A DNA stretch of 64,000 nucleotides from Reticulitermes speratus (GCA_021186555.1 JAJKFL010000039.1:40806610-40870609); one strand, 5' to 3'; shown: positions 46,201 through 58,400, counted from the stretch's first letter. Notes: a model not told the origin generated them from the letters alone. Numbers and translations: made by a program.

Positions 46201-49200
46201 AAATCGCTGGGAGCGAGGTCTGGGCTGTGAGCGGGATGGTCTAAAACTTCCCAGTTGAAACTCTGCAACAACTGCTGCATTGCTCTAGTGGTGTGCGGCC
46301 TTGCGTTGTCGTGCAGTAAGGTGATGCCGCGTGTCAGCATCCCTCATCTTCTGTTCTGAATTGCACATCTAAGCCTTTTCAGTGTTTCACAATATGCTGC
46401 AGCATTTATGGTGGTCCCGTGAGGCATAAAATCAACCAGAAGAACCCCCTTTCAGTCCCAGAAGACAGTTGCCATGATTTTCTTGGTTGAGGTTGACGTT
46501 TTTAATTTCTTTTTCGTGGGAGATTGAGTTTGGCGCCACTCCATCGACAGTTGTTTGCTCTCAGGTGTGTGGTGAAACACCCACGTTTCATCCCCTGTCA
46601 CTATGGAGTCGAGGAACTCGTCACCTTTTCTGAGTAGCGCGTGAGAAACATTAGTGCAGTACCCATTCAGTTTTTCTTGTGGTTTTCAGGCAACATTTTT
46701 GGTACCCACCATGCACACAGCTTGCAGTAGTCTAACTTCTCTTTCACAGTCTCATGAACCAACGATTTGGACACTTCAGGGATCATTTCATGCAGTTCAT
46801 TGATCGTCACATGCCTGTTGGCACGAATGTTTTCTTCAACTCTTTGAATAAGATCAGCGTTTATCAAAGATGGACTACCAGTCCTTTTTTCATCATGAAC
46901 GTCTGTTCTCCCTGCATTAAATTCACGACACCACTTTGCCACATTCTGCCTGTTCATAACATCACCATAAATACTAACAATTTGATGATGAATTTCAGCT
47001 AGAGCGTTTCCTTTCTCGTTGAGAAATCGAATAACAGAGCGCACTTCACACTTGGCGGGATTTGGAATTGACATGTCCATTTTAAACTCGCACAACACAC
47101 AAACACGTTGCTGAAAGGACTGCAATGACCACAGTGGAGTGAGCAGGAGTATGCTAGACACGACGGTGTTGCCACCTTCGCAGCGGTGATTTCCCTTCCC
47201 CTCCCACCCATGTTGTATCTTTACTTTCTGGATAACCCTCTTACATAAAAACCAAAATTACAATTGCAGCGTCAGTTATATGGTCATTTTTAGGATGTGG
47301 CTGTTTGAAATTTGGATTATGAGATCTTTAGCCTCACATGGGTTTCATGTTGTTTTGAATGATAACATTAAAATAGATCTTAAAGAAATGGGGCCTGAAG
47401 GTGTAGACTGGATTTATTTGGTTCAGGATAGGGACCAGTGATTTTGCTTGTGAAGACAAGAGTGACATTTTCTGTTCCTTCCAAGGCAGGGAATCCTTTG
47501 TCCAGCTGATGACTGTTAGCTTCCCACAATTTCTGTCTGTGGAGTGAGGTAGTTGGCTAGTTTTTATTTTTCTCAATCTGTGGAAAATTCTGAGTCCTTC
47601 TCTCAGATAGGCTACGACTTCTTCCCTCCAAAATTCGCCAAGTCACCATGGAAGATGATTCTCTTGTCTGATTTTTACATTGCATAGCTTGGCTTCTGAA
47701 ATGAAGTAACATATGAACCACTGAGTTAAGTTGTGGGGAAAAAATTTGACCCAAAACAATATACAGAACATGTATAAAATAACAGGACTGCAGAATTCAA
47801 TATTTTGTGTGTCAAATTATGCTGCCTTAAAAATCTAAATTTTTATTCTATTTTAGTTGTGTTATTTAAGCAAAGAATACTCTGAAGTTACTGTAAGACA
47901 TGATTTTGGTGGTTGTGTATGATTACCTGAAGTATGCACAGCTGTGGTCAGTTGTCATCAGTATTTATATGTTTGCTATCTATCTTACATCATACACTAC
48001 AAATAATACCTTTATATTGTTTTGTCATTAGTCGACCTCGGTGGACTAGTGGTTAGCGTGCTTGCCACTGGACCCAAGGTTCGCGGGTTCGATCCCGACC
48101 GAGGTTGATGGATTTTTAATAAAAATCCGCAGCACCACTTCCTTCGGAGGGGAAGTAAAGCCGTCGGTCCCATGTCGTAGATTTACGGCATGTAAAAGAA
48201 CCTTACGAGCATGAATAGAAATGTTTCGTAAGCAAAATTGTGGTAATTTCTCACCCAAGTCTCCTGACTGCTCTGGCGGTCACATCAGGATCGATAGAAC
48301 AGCACGCGCACGACCCAGTAACCTCGGAAAGGGAGGCCTGAGCCCATATAGGGCTGTTGAGCCATGGTTATTATATATTATTATTGTTTTGTCATTAACA
48401 ATGTACATAGATCTGTTCCATGAAACAGCGATCACAATACACAGACTCTTATATCATTTCTTTCATATGTCTGGAACTAAAATTATGCATACTAGTAGTA
48501 TCCTGATATGAGTTAAACAGTTTATGTGTGATGTGTAACAATCTTATCGATTTTTATTAGCGTTTCGGAGTGTTCACCCTGAGGATTTGTCGATCGTGAC
48601 TGAAATGTAGGAGAAAAAAGAACAATTCATATAACAGAGTTTGTGTACTCTGATGTTATTTGGTGCAGTATACAAATAATAGTGTTCAAATGTATTGAAG
48701 TGATATATACCTGCTGTATTATTAACATGTTTAAATAGGCATATCTTAATGTAATAATTGCAACATAAAACATACATTCTGTGACATTTCATAATACAGA
48801 TTATTTTATAATTAATTTTCCCATAGTGCACACGTTATTCCTGTTACCTGTGTTATGTCTGATTTGTATTCATAATTTTGCATTCTGCCAGGTTATACTG
48901 AATGGATAAAATTCAGCTAATGTTTCTATAAGCCCCCCCTATGTGTGTAATAGTATAACTTACAAAGTGCCACATTCTTATAAAGAGTGTTACAGCATCA
49001 GTTACATGAGTGCAGTTAGAAGATTTTCATTCAAAGCACTATATCATACTGTTGTTGTCAGCTGCCTGTGACAATGTACGAGTCTGTGATTGACCTAGTG
49101 GTGGGGCAGGCCACTATGCTGTTTGTGGAACTGCACTATACTCTTGCAACTGAAGAAGCTGAAAGGATTGGTGTTGATCATGTTGCTCGTATGTCTAGTA

Positions 49201-52200
49201 ATGAGGCTGGGGAGAGTTCTCTAGGTGAGTATTTGTTAGTTTTAAATCTAATACAATGGTTGACTCTTAAGAAGTTTTCCAAGGAACAGAGCAATGTTAA
49301 CATCTTAAGTGGAAGATACCTTAAAAGGGATTCATTAAGAAACATTGTATCCATTCAGTCTGTACAGACCTGCTGGTTTCTAGCCTCTTACAAGATGGAA
49401 ATGCAGTGAAACATGTTTCCTTTCAAACATTTGTTAATAATTATATTGGTTTTTTTTTGGGGGGGGGGGGGGGGGAGCTGAGTTATTTACTGATAAACGT
49501 CAACAAGGCTTCAGTTCCTCTGGGTTATGATGCATCACAGCATAATCGGATTTCTGCCAGGACTTATTGACCCTTGAAGATAAAGATGTGTTCCTTTGAA
49601 ACATTGGGTTCCGATGACACTGTCACGTGGCATTGCATCCCAGAAGTACACAATCCTCAGCTACACCACTGCAAAAACCTCAGACCTGCACAGGGACAAC
49701 ATCAACTTATAAATTTACCATAAATTTTCACAGAACAGGTTACCATTAGCATTGTCTCCTTAGTTTAGAGCTGTTAGAGGCAGGTGTGTTTACTAGATGG
49801 TTCTGCCATCTGTAGGGGGACAGAATTGTAATGCATTAATGTATTTGGAAGTCCTGTCTCTCTGTCTCTCTCTTTTACAATCCTGAAGATGGAGGCAGCA
49901 CATTTTCCCAAACATTGGTAAATTTCTGTTGGGCATCGTGGCATCACATCCTAGATGATAGCATCGTTCGTAGTCACTGCCAGGAGGACCGTAGACAAAG
50001 CAAGCTGCATGAGTACACACCACAGTCTAAAATTATTTTTACATGTGTTTTGCACCCATGTAGGAAATAACTGACTTTTTCCTGGACCCAAAGTGGTAAT
50101 CTTCTATTGTTCCATACAGCAGTCATGGCATGAAGCTGACCACTTATATATAGCTAGTTACAAGGTAAAGAGTGAGTGCAGCTATACCTCTGCTCTTCCT
50201 GTATGCTTTGTGGTGTACATAGGGACAACTTTACATTTATCTTGCATTTCTCAACACTAACTACTGAAAGGAAAACCACTGTGGTAGTTGAACTAGTATC
50301 TACATGATCTCATTACTTGTATTTTTGTATTCCTACTCTCTCATTAAAGGTTTAACTCAATTTCTCTCTTTCACTTAGATATAATTGTTATCCATATCAC
50401 AACACAGTCCCCCATCCCGCATGGAACACCTTTTCGTTTTATTAGAACTCTAAATGTGGGTTTTGTCTGCCGCCTGCCATGTTACCAGTTGCCGAGCACC
50501 TGACAGCACAGCATTCAGCCATCAAGATGCTTCACAGCCGTGTGAAGCTGGTTCTGCAGTATGTGAGGGCTGTGCAGGCCGGTGAGTTGCCCAAAAATCA
50601 TGAGATCCTCCGAGAAGCTTACAGTTTGAGTCACCGACTCCCTGTGCTCCAGAGCTCTCGTTTCCGTGCTGACTTCTACAATGTAAGTCTGTTTATCGTT
50701 TTGGCCTCAGCCTGTATTGTTTGCAGTTCATTTCATATACAGGGCATACACAAAAGTGATTCCTATTGAAACCGCACCATTCTTTTGTGTATGCCCTGTA
50801 TTTTGTTAACATGAAATTTGTTTCTCCTGGCCAAGAACTGCCGATCAAATGTTGCCATCAAGTGAATAGTTTGGCTGGTGCATGTTCAGGCAGTTCCAGG
50901 TTTAAAGCATGGCTTGGAGAGCAGCTGTCCTGACTGATGTTTTTGTGGATTTTTTTTTTTTTTTTTGTCATGGCAAATGCTGGAATAGTGCAATAAATTG
51001 GAAAGAGACAACTTGGAAGGCTTAGGCATAGATGGAGGATAATACTAAAATGAATCTGCAAGAAATAAATTGGGACGTCGTGGACTGAATTAGTTTGGCT
51101 TAGGATAGGGACAAGTGACCGTCTCTTGTGAAAATGGGCCTGTAAAAAGTAGGGAATTTCTTAACTGGCTGAACAACTATTAGCTTCTCAAGAAGGACCC
51201 TATTCCTTGGTGGTAGCTTAAAGTCTCGAGGTTTAAATCAAGGTACAGAATTTGAATGAATGTACGCTGAGAGAAATAGGTGTTTATCTGGAAAGGTTAA
51301 AGATTCATTTAAGAATCCGTCCTTTCTCCATCATTAATCATTTAAATCCCAGTGGTTACTTTATGTAACACTACATTTAACATTCAGATGTTGTACTTTC
51401 TCAATCTGTGTTCCTCTGTAAGGAGGACAGATGAAGTTTCTCACTGGTGTACACGCTGGAATTTTTCTGTTATCTCATTTGGTTAAAGGACACATTTCGT
51501 AATCAGGCTCTTTCTGTCATCAGGTACAAGTGTGTAGTTTGCTTTATTGAGTCCGTCAGAGAGAGAGAATTGCTAACGACTGCTAGCATCTTAAGCAGTA
51601 CCCTGCTCTTTGAAGTCAGTTATATTGTGGGTAAAACAATGTATGGAAGTGGGGGATTCACCTTTACTCTTCAGCTGTGTTGGCCCTGGTACCAGTTGAA
51701 GAGTCCCAAAGAGATTAGCTTGATCTAATGGAGCCAACAGAATCTGTTGTGTACATGTGCATGAAGGCAGTTCCTTTTATTAAGTTAAATTTGGATGTTA
51801 AATTTATCAGATAATGTGTTTGTTTCATTTCATATATTTTCATAATCCTTATCTTTTATTCTAAGTTTTAAGTGATGATAACTTTATAACCGTTCAAAAT
51901 CACATATTTATATGCACTTTTTTTGTTCACAAAGACCTAAGGTATCATCTCCTGCAGTTATGTCCACAACTTATGAATCATCCTGTATGTTGATGTGTTT
52001 TCTGTTAACATTTATTTATTGTATCTTTACTTGTAGTCTGGTGTTTTAGCTTCATGTATAACTATTTTACTAAGGGTTTTGTAGTTGTGTGTAGAATTTG
52101 AACTGGGAAATGCTGATCTAGAGCACTGATGGAGCTACAGATGTAAAAATAATATGAAATAAAAAGAGTTAAATTTTTAAAGTTTAGTATTCTGATTACA

Positions 52201-52342
52201 GCAATGCAATGATGTGGGCCTCATGACCTACTTGGGAACCATCACCAAAGGCTGCAATGATATCAATCAGTTTGTAAACAAATTTAACATTCTGTATGAC
52301 CGGCAGGGAATGGGACGACGCATGAGGGGACTGTTCTTCTGA
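43221..52342 (+). CDS. CSN6: COP9 signalosome complex subunit 6
   Basis: Non-catalytic MPN-domain subunit of the COP9 signalosome, which removes NEDD8 from cullins; CSN6 partners the catalytic CSN5. Six exons: 43221-43401, 44993-45124, 45231-45382, 49062-49224, 50489-50682, 52202-52342, all phases consistent, no frameshift, 320 residues. Landmarks: [116 protein letters not shown] at the C-terminus. As in other CSN6 proteins the MPN domain lacks the zinc-binding JAMM residues. ATG 43221 was preferred; an in-frame ATG at 43245 is an alternative. Intron 3 (3.7 kb) holds a mariner, a SINE and ribozyme-bearing sequence. Confidence 0.96.
43905..44655 (-). mobile_element. Non-LTR retrotransposon C-terminal fragment (LINE family D)
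   Basis: Minus-strand frame 44651-44229 (140 codons) encodes [48 protein letters not shown] and [15 protein letters not shown], a typical LINE reverse-transcriptase tail, followed on its 3' side by an untranslated tail to about 43905. Nearly intact, so relatively recent. It lies in CSN6 intron 1, antisense to it. Confidence 0.85.
45865..45907 (-). ncRNA. Hammerhead ribozyme motif next to a mariner insertion
   Basis: Minus strand: stem I CAGC/GCCG (3 of 4 paired), CTGAGGA, extra T, stem II ACCA-tataa-TGGT, GAAAT in place of GAAAC, AT, GTA with cleavage predicted between 45870 and 45869. CSN6 intron 3, antisense. Confidence 0.6.
45917..47243 (-). mobile_element. Mariner element, inactive
   Basis: Near-perfect inverted ends (TCCAGAAAGTAAAGATAC) at 45924 and 47234, TA on both sides, about 1.3 kb. 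The minus strand encodes a mariner transposase: N-terminal helix-turn-helix region ([27 protein letters not shown]), a [15 protein letters not shown] linker, then [10 protein letters not shown] and [13 protein letters not shown] with the second and third catalytic Asp. Several premature stops (near 46344, 46460 and 46673) and a frame change make it inactive. It sits in CSN6 intron 3. Confidence 0.92.
47340..47530 (+). mobile_element. LINE family A, 3' terminal fragment
   Basis: AATGATAACATTAAAATAGA, GACTGGATTTATTTGGTTC and AGGATAGGGACCAGTGA match the family A tail; decayed. Confidence 0.65.
48030..48375 (+). repeat. SINE family 3 (tRNA-like)
   Basis: A-box-like GGACTAGTGGTTAGCG and B-box GCGGGTTCGATCCCGACC, body with CCGTCGGTCCCATGTCG and GAACCTTACGAGCATG, end CATATAGGGCTGTTGAGCC then TATTATTATT. 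Distinct from families 1 and 2. CSN6 intron 3. Confidence 0.85.
48573..48615 (+). ncRNA. Degenerate hammerhead ribozyme motif
   Basis: Stem I TTCACC/GGAGAA (5 of 6 paired), CTGAGGA, stem II with GTC/GAC, GAAAT, GTA with the site after 48609. Partly decayed. CSN6 intron 3, sense direction. Confidence 0.45.
49525..49975. repeat. Two dispersed short-family copies
   Basis: One at 49525-49655 (GAAGATAAAGATG, TTTGAAACATTGGG, CATCCCAGAAG) and one at 49880-49955 (CCTGAAGATGGAGGCAGC, CAAACATTGGTA, CATCACATCC). The second has a ribozyme-like CTGAAGA...AAAC...GGTA order. CSN6 intron 4. Confidence 0.55.
50065..50240 (+). repeat. SINE family 1, 3' part
   Basis: GTCATGGCATGAAGCTGACC, GCAGCTATACCTCTGC and GGGACAACTTTACATTTATC. 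CSN6 intron 4. Confidence 0.65.
50740..50798. mobile_element. Small palindromic Tc1/mariner-type MITE
   Basis: CAGGGCATACACAAAAG and CTTTTGTGTATGCCCTG inverted ends, TA on both sides, 59 bp. A shorter relative of 37576-37653. CSN6 intron 5. Confidence 0.8.
50985..51215 (+). mobile_element. LINE family A, 3' terminal fragment
   Basis: GATGGAGGATAATACTAAAA, GGACGTCGTGGACTG and ATTAGCTTCTCAAGAAGGA match the family tail. CSN6 intron 5. Confidence 0.7.
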
Positions 52343-52421
52343 GGTACTGTGTTTGTTACAATTTGCATGAGATGATGCAGGAACAAGATGCCCATGTAGT
52401 TGTACACTATTTATATAATAT

Positions 52422-52427
52422 AATAAA
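52422..52427 (+). terminator. Polyadenylation signal of CSN6
   Basis: AATAAA 80 bp after the stop codon. A second AATAAA lies near 52610. Confidence 0.65.
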
Positions 52428-52719
52428 GCAAACTGACTTGTTAAAGTATGTGAAGTGTGTTAAGAAAGCCATTCCATATTGCATGGCATCTGTTCGGTTG
52501 TCACCTGAATTGCAGTGATTTGGTAGGTAGATATTTTCCAAGTAATGTCCTTCTCCTTAAATGAGAATATTCGAAACTGCAGTTATACATATTGTGTGCA
52601 TTGTAACAAATAAAATTCCTGCAACTTATGCAGTTAAGTTCCAGTTACATGGTTGTCATTTTTAGAAGAAAATGAAACTTGTTGAAGTGCCTATACCCTT
52701 CAAGATGTGAGTTTCTCAC

Positions 52720-54590
52720 AGCAGTGTTGGTGAGGATTTAAGTCTTCTGGGATGTTATGCTAGGACAGCTGGTAAATAATTACCGGTGTTTAGAAGGAGC
52801 ATAATGCATTTGTCTTCAGAGTCAAGCAATCCTAGAAGAGTGCGTGTAACCATGTGTACAGACATATCTAGTGATGGCTACTAGCAACACTATAGTGGTA
52901 GAAAAATGTACAGATTTGTAAACAAGAGGTCATTTTAATTCTGGAACACATTTAATGCTCTTCCATCCTCTGTTTGAAAGCTTCCAACATACTTCCCACT
53001 TCTGTAACACTTCAACCATCAATTTTAAAATTTGCCATCTCACTACAATCATGTGCCAAGTGAAATACAAATTTTGTCCCATAGTCTTTGACAGTTGTTC
53101 TAATAGTCTGCATACAGGGGCATCAGATGTCCGAAGTTGTATATTGGTTTTAGCGTCTTAAAGCCCAGTGGTGACTTTATGTACTGCCAAGTTTAACATT
53201 AAAGTGTTACATAGTATGTTTGTGTGTCCCATGTAATTCTTACAGTAAACAGTTGTTGTTCCTGTATACACCATTCATCAATTGATCTTTCTAGTCAAAG
53301 CATTGTGTTTTCTGTGAGGTAGAAACTGAAGCTTTATATATCATGTAGATTACATTTCATCTTCAAAGAGTTCAGTGATGTATGTATGTCTACATTGTTT
53401 TTGTGCCATTTTACTGTTCTGGCTCATAGGAGTGATTGTTCTAAATGAAAAGTTTGGGAAGGGACTAACATGTATTATTACAGTTTGAGAAATCAAGAAA
53501 AATATTCTGAAGAACAGATTATGACTCTGGGTTATAGATGTTATAAAGAAATAATCTGTGTTTGTAGTAAAAGTGTCAACAGATTTTAATTCAGTCTTAA
53601 TACAAAGAAATGAATAAATAATACCAACAACAATCCACTAAAAGAACCAACAAAACATATCTTAAGGAGCCACAAATAACAGGACTGAGCATTGTGCTTG
53701 GTGATGCACTGTTTTAATCAAAAAGGGCACATGGAAGACTATACTGTGCTGCATTGTGGATACATAGTGCAAAATGTTGCCTACCTATCTCACTACATGG
53801 TGTCATAACCCAGGAGATCACAGTCTGAATACATTCTGATAAATGCTGTATCACTGAACTGTGCTGTCATGTTTTGGGCAGCGACATGTCCCCATATAGT
53901 GGCCAGATTTGGAACGAGCTGCCTGATCAGAGGTACTACACAGTTCAGGACTTATGGTAAATGAATGATGATTGGTACAAGAAAACTTGGAAAGCACACT
54001 GCAGTCCCCTGCTGGTCTCAATGAGCCTACTGTGCTAGTCTCTGATGACAGATGAGTTTGGAGCATTGGTAGAATGCTAACTGGCAGGAGAAAAACCTGT
54101 TGCAGTGCCACTTTGTCCACCAAAAATCCCATAGACTACTTTGGAATTTAATGTGTGTCTTCGTGGTGAGAAACCAGCAGCTAACTGCCTGAGGTATGGT
54201 ACAGCCCTAGCCAGTCACTTAAATGAAAGAGCTGGTCTAGCAGTTGGCAGGGCATCATTAAATAAACCAGCAAGGCCAATAGCTAGCTGCTGTTACAGTT
54301 GTAAGTAGAATGAGGAGTATTCAAGTTACAGCTTCTTGGCCCACTAGAAATTCGTATGAAGGGACAACACTAAATTTATGATTGTTGGGTTCGTGGACTT
54401 TATAATTTGGTATTCTGGCAGAACGCTATGTCTCTTAGTTCGTACACATTCTGTGCCTGCAAGAGAATGTGCGAGACATCTGCTGATTTCGTTTTGTTAG
54501 AGTTAGGATATTAGATGATGGACAAGCACCACAAACTGAGTAATTCTTCTGTGTGCTACAGTATAGTCTTGATGTTCATCATTAATTGCG
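52720..54590. other. Intergenic stretch, little recognised
   Basis: A dispersed short-family fragment lies at 52735-52810 (AAGTCTTCTGGGATGTTATG). The rest shows no gene or repeat that could be named. Confidence 0.45.
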
Positions 54591-54599
54591 ACTGACAAA

Positions 54600-54985
54600 A
54601 CCGTCATTATGTTGGAACCCATTTTTAATGTAAAATGTCTGTTTGGTTCCAGTAGCTTATGAAATACCAGTAATATGAATATAATAACCTCAAAAAGTTT
54701 GGAAGTCTGTGATAAAATACAAACAGTTTTGGGAAGTATAAATTACATTACGTGATTGAAGGAGAGCCTCATTCCATGAAGCTCAAAAGCAATCAACCTC
54801 ACTTAATGAAAGAGGTGTGCTGAGCTGACAGTGATCCATGCAATAGCAAGAGAATCGAAGAAGCTGACTCCCCAGCCACGTGATGTCATCCATATTTATT
54901 GGAACCAGTCATGATATGTCAAAACAATAGTATTAAAATGGGCTGTCACAAAAGGTGGAAATCCCAAACGTGGAGACTCTGCTGT
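54600..54985. repeat. Dispersed repeat R450, copy 2
   Basis: Matches 27745-28200 in the same orientation: GAAGGAGAGCCTCATTCC, AAGCAATCAACCTCACTTAA, AAAACAATAGTATTAAAATG. Confidence 0.65.
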
Positions 54986-55858
54986 ATATCAGTATCAGTG
55001 TCTGGTCTGAACCATTCATAATAGGATGACACAGTGCCTGTTACTATCGTCAGCTGTACCAGCTTCCTGTATGCTTTATTCTGGATTGCACTGTGCCTGT
55101 AATATATGTGATAACAAATGAACGGTTAGGCCGGTATGTTCTGCTAATTGTACAGTCTGACTTCTTGACAAATCATAACTTATTTTTTTTTTAGTTCAAC
55201 TCAACTTTTGGAAGTTCTTGGAGCATGTTTTGAAGTATTGGTCTTGTCTGAAGATGTTTTGACCTACAGCACTAGTCACAAGCTCCTTGCAATGTCATAG
55301 CTGAAAATGCACCGCTCATGTAGGCTGTCTTATTGCAGAAGGTTGGGGAAGTGTTTTCAGCGTGTTTCCCCCCCTACGCATTGAAATATGCAACATTTCC
55401 TGAAACTAAGTACTATGGCCGTATTGCTCCATATCAGTCACCTTTTTAGTTCCTTTTGAAGGCAGTATCATTGTCTTTAAGTGACTGCAAAAGAAACTGT
55501 TCAAAGCCAGGGGCCATCTCCAACCGAACAACAAATTAGCTTAACTGTAATCCCTCAGACAGTCCTGTTTTGTTCCGTGGAAGCTGAGTCCTTCAGACCA
55601 GATATGTAAAGCAGCAGTGCTGTTTTGTACTTTTTTATAGTTCCTGAGATACTTTGTGATGAGTGGCAGCTTGTAAGTACAGGTGGAGGCAGAACAGTAT
55701 TAGCATCAAGCAGATAATGTAAAGGTTTTGTATTAGTCTGACCGTGCATCTTTTTTAATAATTCACTGTCCATGAACCAACTAAATGCACTTTTTCACTT
55801 TCACTTTTCTTTAGGGGTGAACTTGTAAATAAAGAAACGTTGGTTCGTGGCAGTGAAT

Positions 55859-56095
55859 TAATGTAAAGGTTCATATAGTCTTCTTGGGCGCACAGCCGCG
55901 TCAATTCGTTTGAATACAACGTTTCGGGGACTAGCTCCGTCCCCATCCTCAGGCAAAACTGAGTTTTGCCTTGAGGATGGGGACGGAGCTAGTCCCCGAA
56001 ACGTATTCAAACGAATTGACGCGGCTGTGCGCCCGAGAAGACTATATTGAATCATGTCGCCGCGAAAGTTTTAAAACTTATATAATGTAAAGGTT
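55859..56095. mobile_element. Foldback ribozyme element, family F1, 13-bp target duplication
   Basis: TAATGTAAAGGTT at 55859-55871 and 56083-56095 bounds a palindrome and, on the right this time, the same tail as in 19874-20105 (TGAATCATGTCGCCGCGAAA). Two independent F1 insertions with the same architecture in opposite orientation. Confidence 0.92.
55906..55956 (-). ncRNA. Hammerhead ribozyme motif (F1, left arm)
   Basis: CTGAGGA, extra T, stem II GGGGAC-ggagcta-GTCCCC, GAAAC, stem III AC-GTT-GT, GTA; site between 55915 and 55914. The right-arm copy (55964-56016) is broken: CTTGAGGA at the core and a 3-bp loss in stem III. Confidence 0.65.
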
Positions 56096-56292
56096 GTTCA
56101 TACGAAACTCATTTATCATGCTGATAGCAAATGCAGCAGGTCAGAGGTGGTCATGTGACTTTGTGCATGATGCACCGGCACTCTAGCACACGCCATGCTG
56201 CAGAACAGGTGCATTAGAGCAAACAGGCAAGAGTGTGACAGAAGTATAGGAGAACACCCATCAGTCACAACTCTTTTCTTATATTAATCGTA

Positions 56293-56337
56293 TTGTGCTA
56301 CATGTTTCGGCTCGCGCACAGAGCCATCATCAGGAAA
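56293..56337 (-). ncRNA. Hammerhead ribozyme motif, intact core (F4 left arm)
   Basis: CTGATGA, extra T, stem II GGCTC-tgtgcgc-GAGCC, GAAAC, stem III AC-AT-GT, GTA with the site between 56299 and 56298. Stem I is weak in this arm. Confidence 0.7.
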
Positions 56338-57051
56338 AAAGTTACTAAAGTTGAGTTGCTATGTAAAACACGTTATCTTTTTTACAGTGTTTATGCTCGT
56401 GTTGAGGTCTCAACTTACATGTCCCAGAAAATACATAATAAGCTGAAATTTTATTTACAAAATGTGTATTTAGAACAGTAGCACATTAAAATATTTAAAA
56501 ATGTTCCATTTAAAATTATGGAAATGTTAAAATTGGTACTTCCATGCAGACTTTTGAATCTAAGTCAGTGATGTTGGCCTTTCCATAATTTTAAGTGAAT
56601 CATATTTAAATATTTTAACGTGTTATTTTTCTCCATGCCCCTGAAGGCATCCCTACTTTGACGTAGCGGTGGAGCTTGTGTGGTCACATGATCCTGAGAG
56701 CTGTGCTGGTGGCAGCGTAGCTACTGGCAGGGTCTCCCATGCCAGACAGGTCAAAGGTGATGACCCAGAAAAAAAAAGGGATACCCTGGCCCTCCAGGTT
56801 GGGCGTGGGGCTGATGTCACCCCGTAAAAAATTATTGTTTTGAAACCTCATGAAATGGAGGAGGCTAAGGCTCAACTTGAGCTGTAACGCCGTTTCAGCA
56901 GCAGCAGCAGTATTTTTGTACATACACATTTCGTAATTAAAAATTTTGGCTTACGATGTATTTTCTGTGATATGTAAGTTGAGATATCAACACGAACATA
57001 AACATTGTAAAATAGATAAGGTGTTTTACATAGCAACTCTACTTTATAACT

Positions 57052-57096
57052 TTTTGTCTGATGATGGCTCTGTGCATGAGCTGAAACATGTAGCAC
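57052..57096 (+). ncRNA. Hammerhead ribozyme motif (F4 right arm)
   Basis: CTGATGA, extra T, stem II GGCTC-tgtgcat-GAGCT, GAAAC, stem III AC-AT-GT, site after 57092. Stem I TTTTGT/GCACAA pairs at 5 of 6 positions including one G-T. Confidence 0.7.
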
Positions 57097-57189
57097 AATA
57101 AGACCAAAATAAGAACAAATGTTGTGATTGGTGGGTGTTTTCCTATACTTGTGTATGTCTCTCACAATGGGATGTCCCACTGAAAAATC

Positions 57190-57725
57190 AGCAGTGTGAC
57201 TGACGTGTTTAAATACTGGCAATGTTGGTGCAGAATCCATCCAAACAGGACAGTTATGCTGACCGCTGACCACACCACAACTGTTGACACTACTGTGGAA
57301 CCCTCCAAGACCTTCACACTGCGTCAAGAGAAAGCGTTCTGGCATGCTGACAGGGAGTATCTGTGGAGCATGACAATGCCCATGCCTGTGCTGAGCACAC
57401 TGCAACCCCAAGTGCTGGGAGTTGTTTGACTGTCCTCTCTACAGCCCAGCCCTATCACCTATCACTTCCATATCCGAAAGAGCTAAAAGGCCATAGATTC
57501 AGGTTACACAAAGGCATCACGGTCACATCGGTTTCAGCAGTAGCCCAGGGCATTCCTTGCGCAGGGAATCCGTTAGCTGACATGTCAACAGCGTGCCTGT
57601 CTGAACACCATGGTGGCTGTTTTAATGGCCTCTGTACCTTCACCAAGAAGCGTCCCCCAAATTGCGTCTACCTGAACAGGTGTCATATGTTTGATTTGTT
57701 TTTTGGAAGGTACAAGTTTGGCTCC
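57190..57725 (+). mobile_element. Degenerate mariner transposase fragment
   Basis: In shifting frames the plus strand shows HDNAHACAEHT, then SWELFDCPLYSPALSPITFH-like sequence and KELKGHRF, the C-terminal catalytic region of a mariner transposase different from that at 45917. Heavily decayed. Confidence 0.6.
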
Positions 57726-58309
57726 GTGGTGGAGCACCCATTGTAATAGGTTTTTTGTGGTCTTCCTTGCAAGCGAATACCAGAACAGATATTCTGAATC
57801 AGCACATACTTCCTCGTCCTTTGTCTTGCAACTAAACTGAACAGTGTTGTCTTTCTTTTTGTGTTTCTCAGTGTTCGTTATATCCACATATATTCTACAG
57901 CTTTTCCTACTGGCTGACTGGGAAATATTCAGAAAATGTTTTTCTGCTGTCCAAATTCTATGGGCAGTCAAAAGGTCAGTGATGGTCCAACATGCAGCAC
58001 TGAGTATGTTGAGTTTGTACATAGAAAATGTTTTGATAAGAAGAGTTCAGACTGGGAAACATGATTCTATATAAACGCAGACTTTTTCTCTTACAATTTT
58101 TTCTTTCGTTCTGTAGAAATTGTATAAAGAATCAGAATTTTGCATCATTTAGGCTAAACATTAATAATAATGTATAAATGGAAACCAAAAGGTACTAAAC
58201 TGTAAAGATTACTAGTCTGGGTTTGATGCCATATGATGGTAGAAATTTGTATCTATTGGTTTATAGATAGTCATATCTGTTGATTGATGATTGATTGATT
58301 GATATGTTC

Positions 58310-58400
58310 TTCCACTCTGACGATGGAGGCAGCATGTTCGTCTGAAATGTTGGTAACTTTCTATGAGATTACACTGTCACATCGCAGATCGCACGTATGT
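58310..58400. repeat. Dispersed short-family copy
   Basis: CTGACGATGGAGGCAGCATG, then TCTGAAATGTTGGTAACTTTC. Ribozyme-like order with GAAAT in place of GAAAC. Confidence 0.5.

Larger units (their letters stand above)
56230..57170. mobile_element. Long foldback element with ribozymes in both arms (family F4)
   Basis: Arms at about 56230-56490 and 56910-57170 (for example GTATAGGAGAACACCC with GGGTGTTTTCCTATAC, and TCAACTTACATGTC with GATATGTAAGTTGA), separated by about 420 bp of unique sequence. No clear target duplication was found. Confidence 0.8.

Noticed and set aside
48030..48110. A functional tRNA gene at the GGTTCGATCCC motif
   Set aside because: The cloverleaf cannot be completed and a long SINE body follows; it is a SINE head. 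The same holds for the heads at 1140, 36190 and 59010.
57585..58022. 145-codon minus-strand open frame as a gene
   Set aside because: It overlaps mariner debris in its first part, has no recognisable domain, and no splice context supports it.
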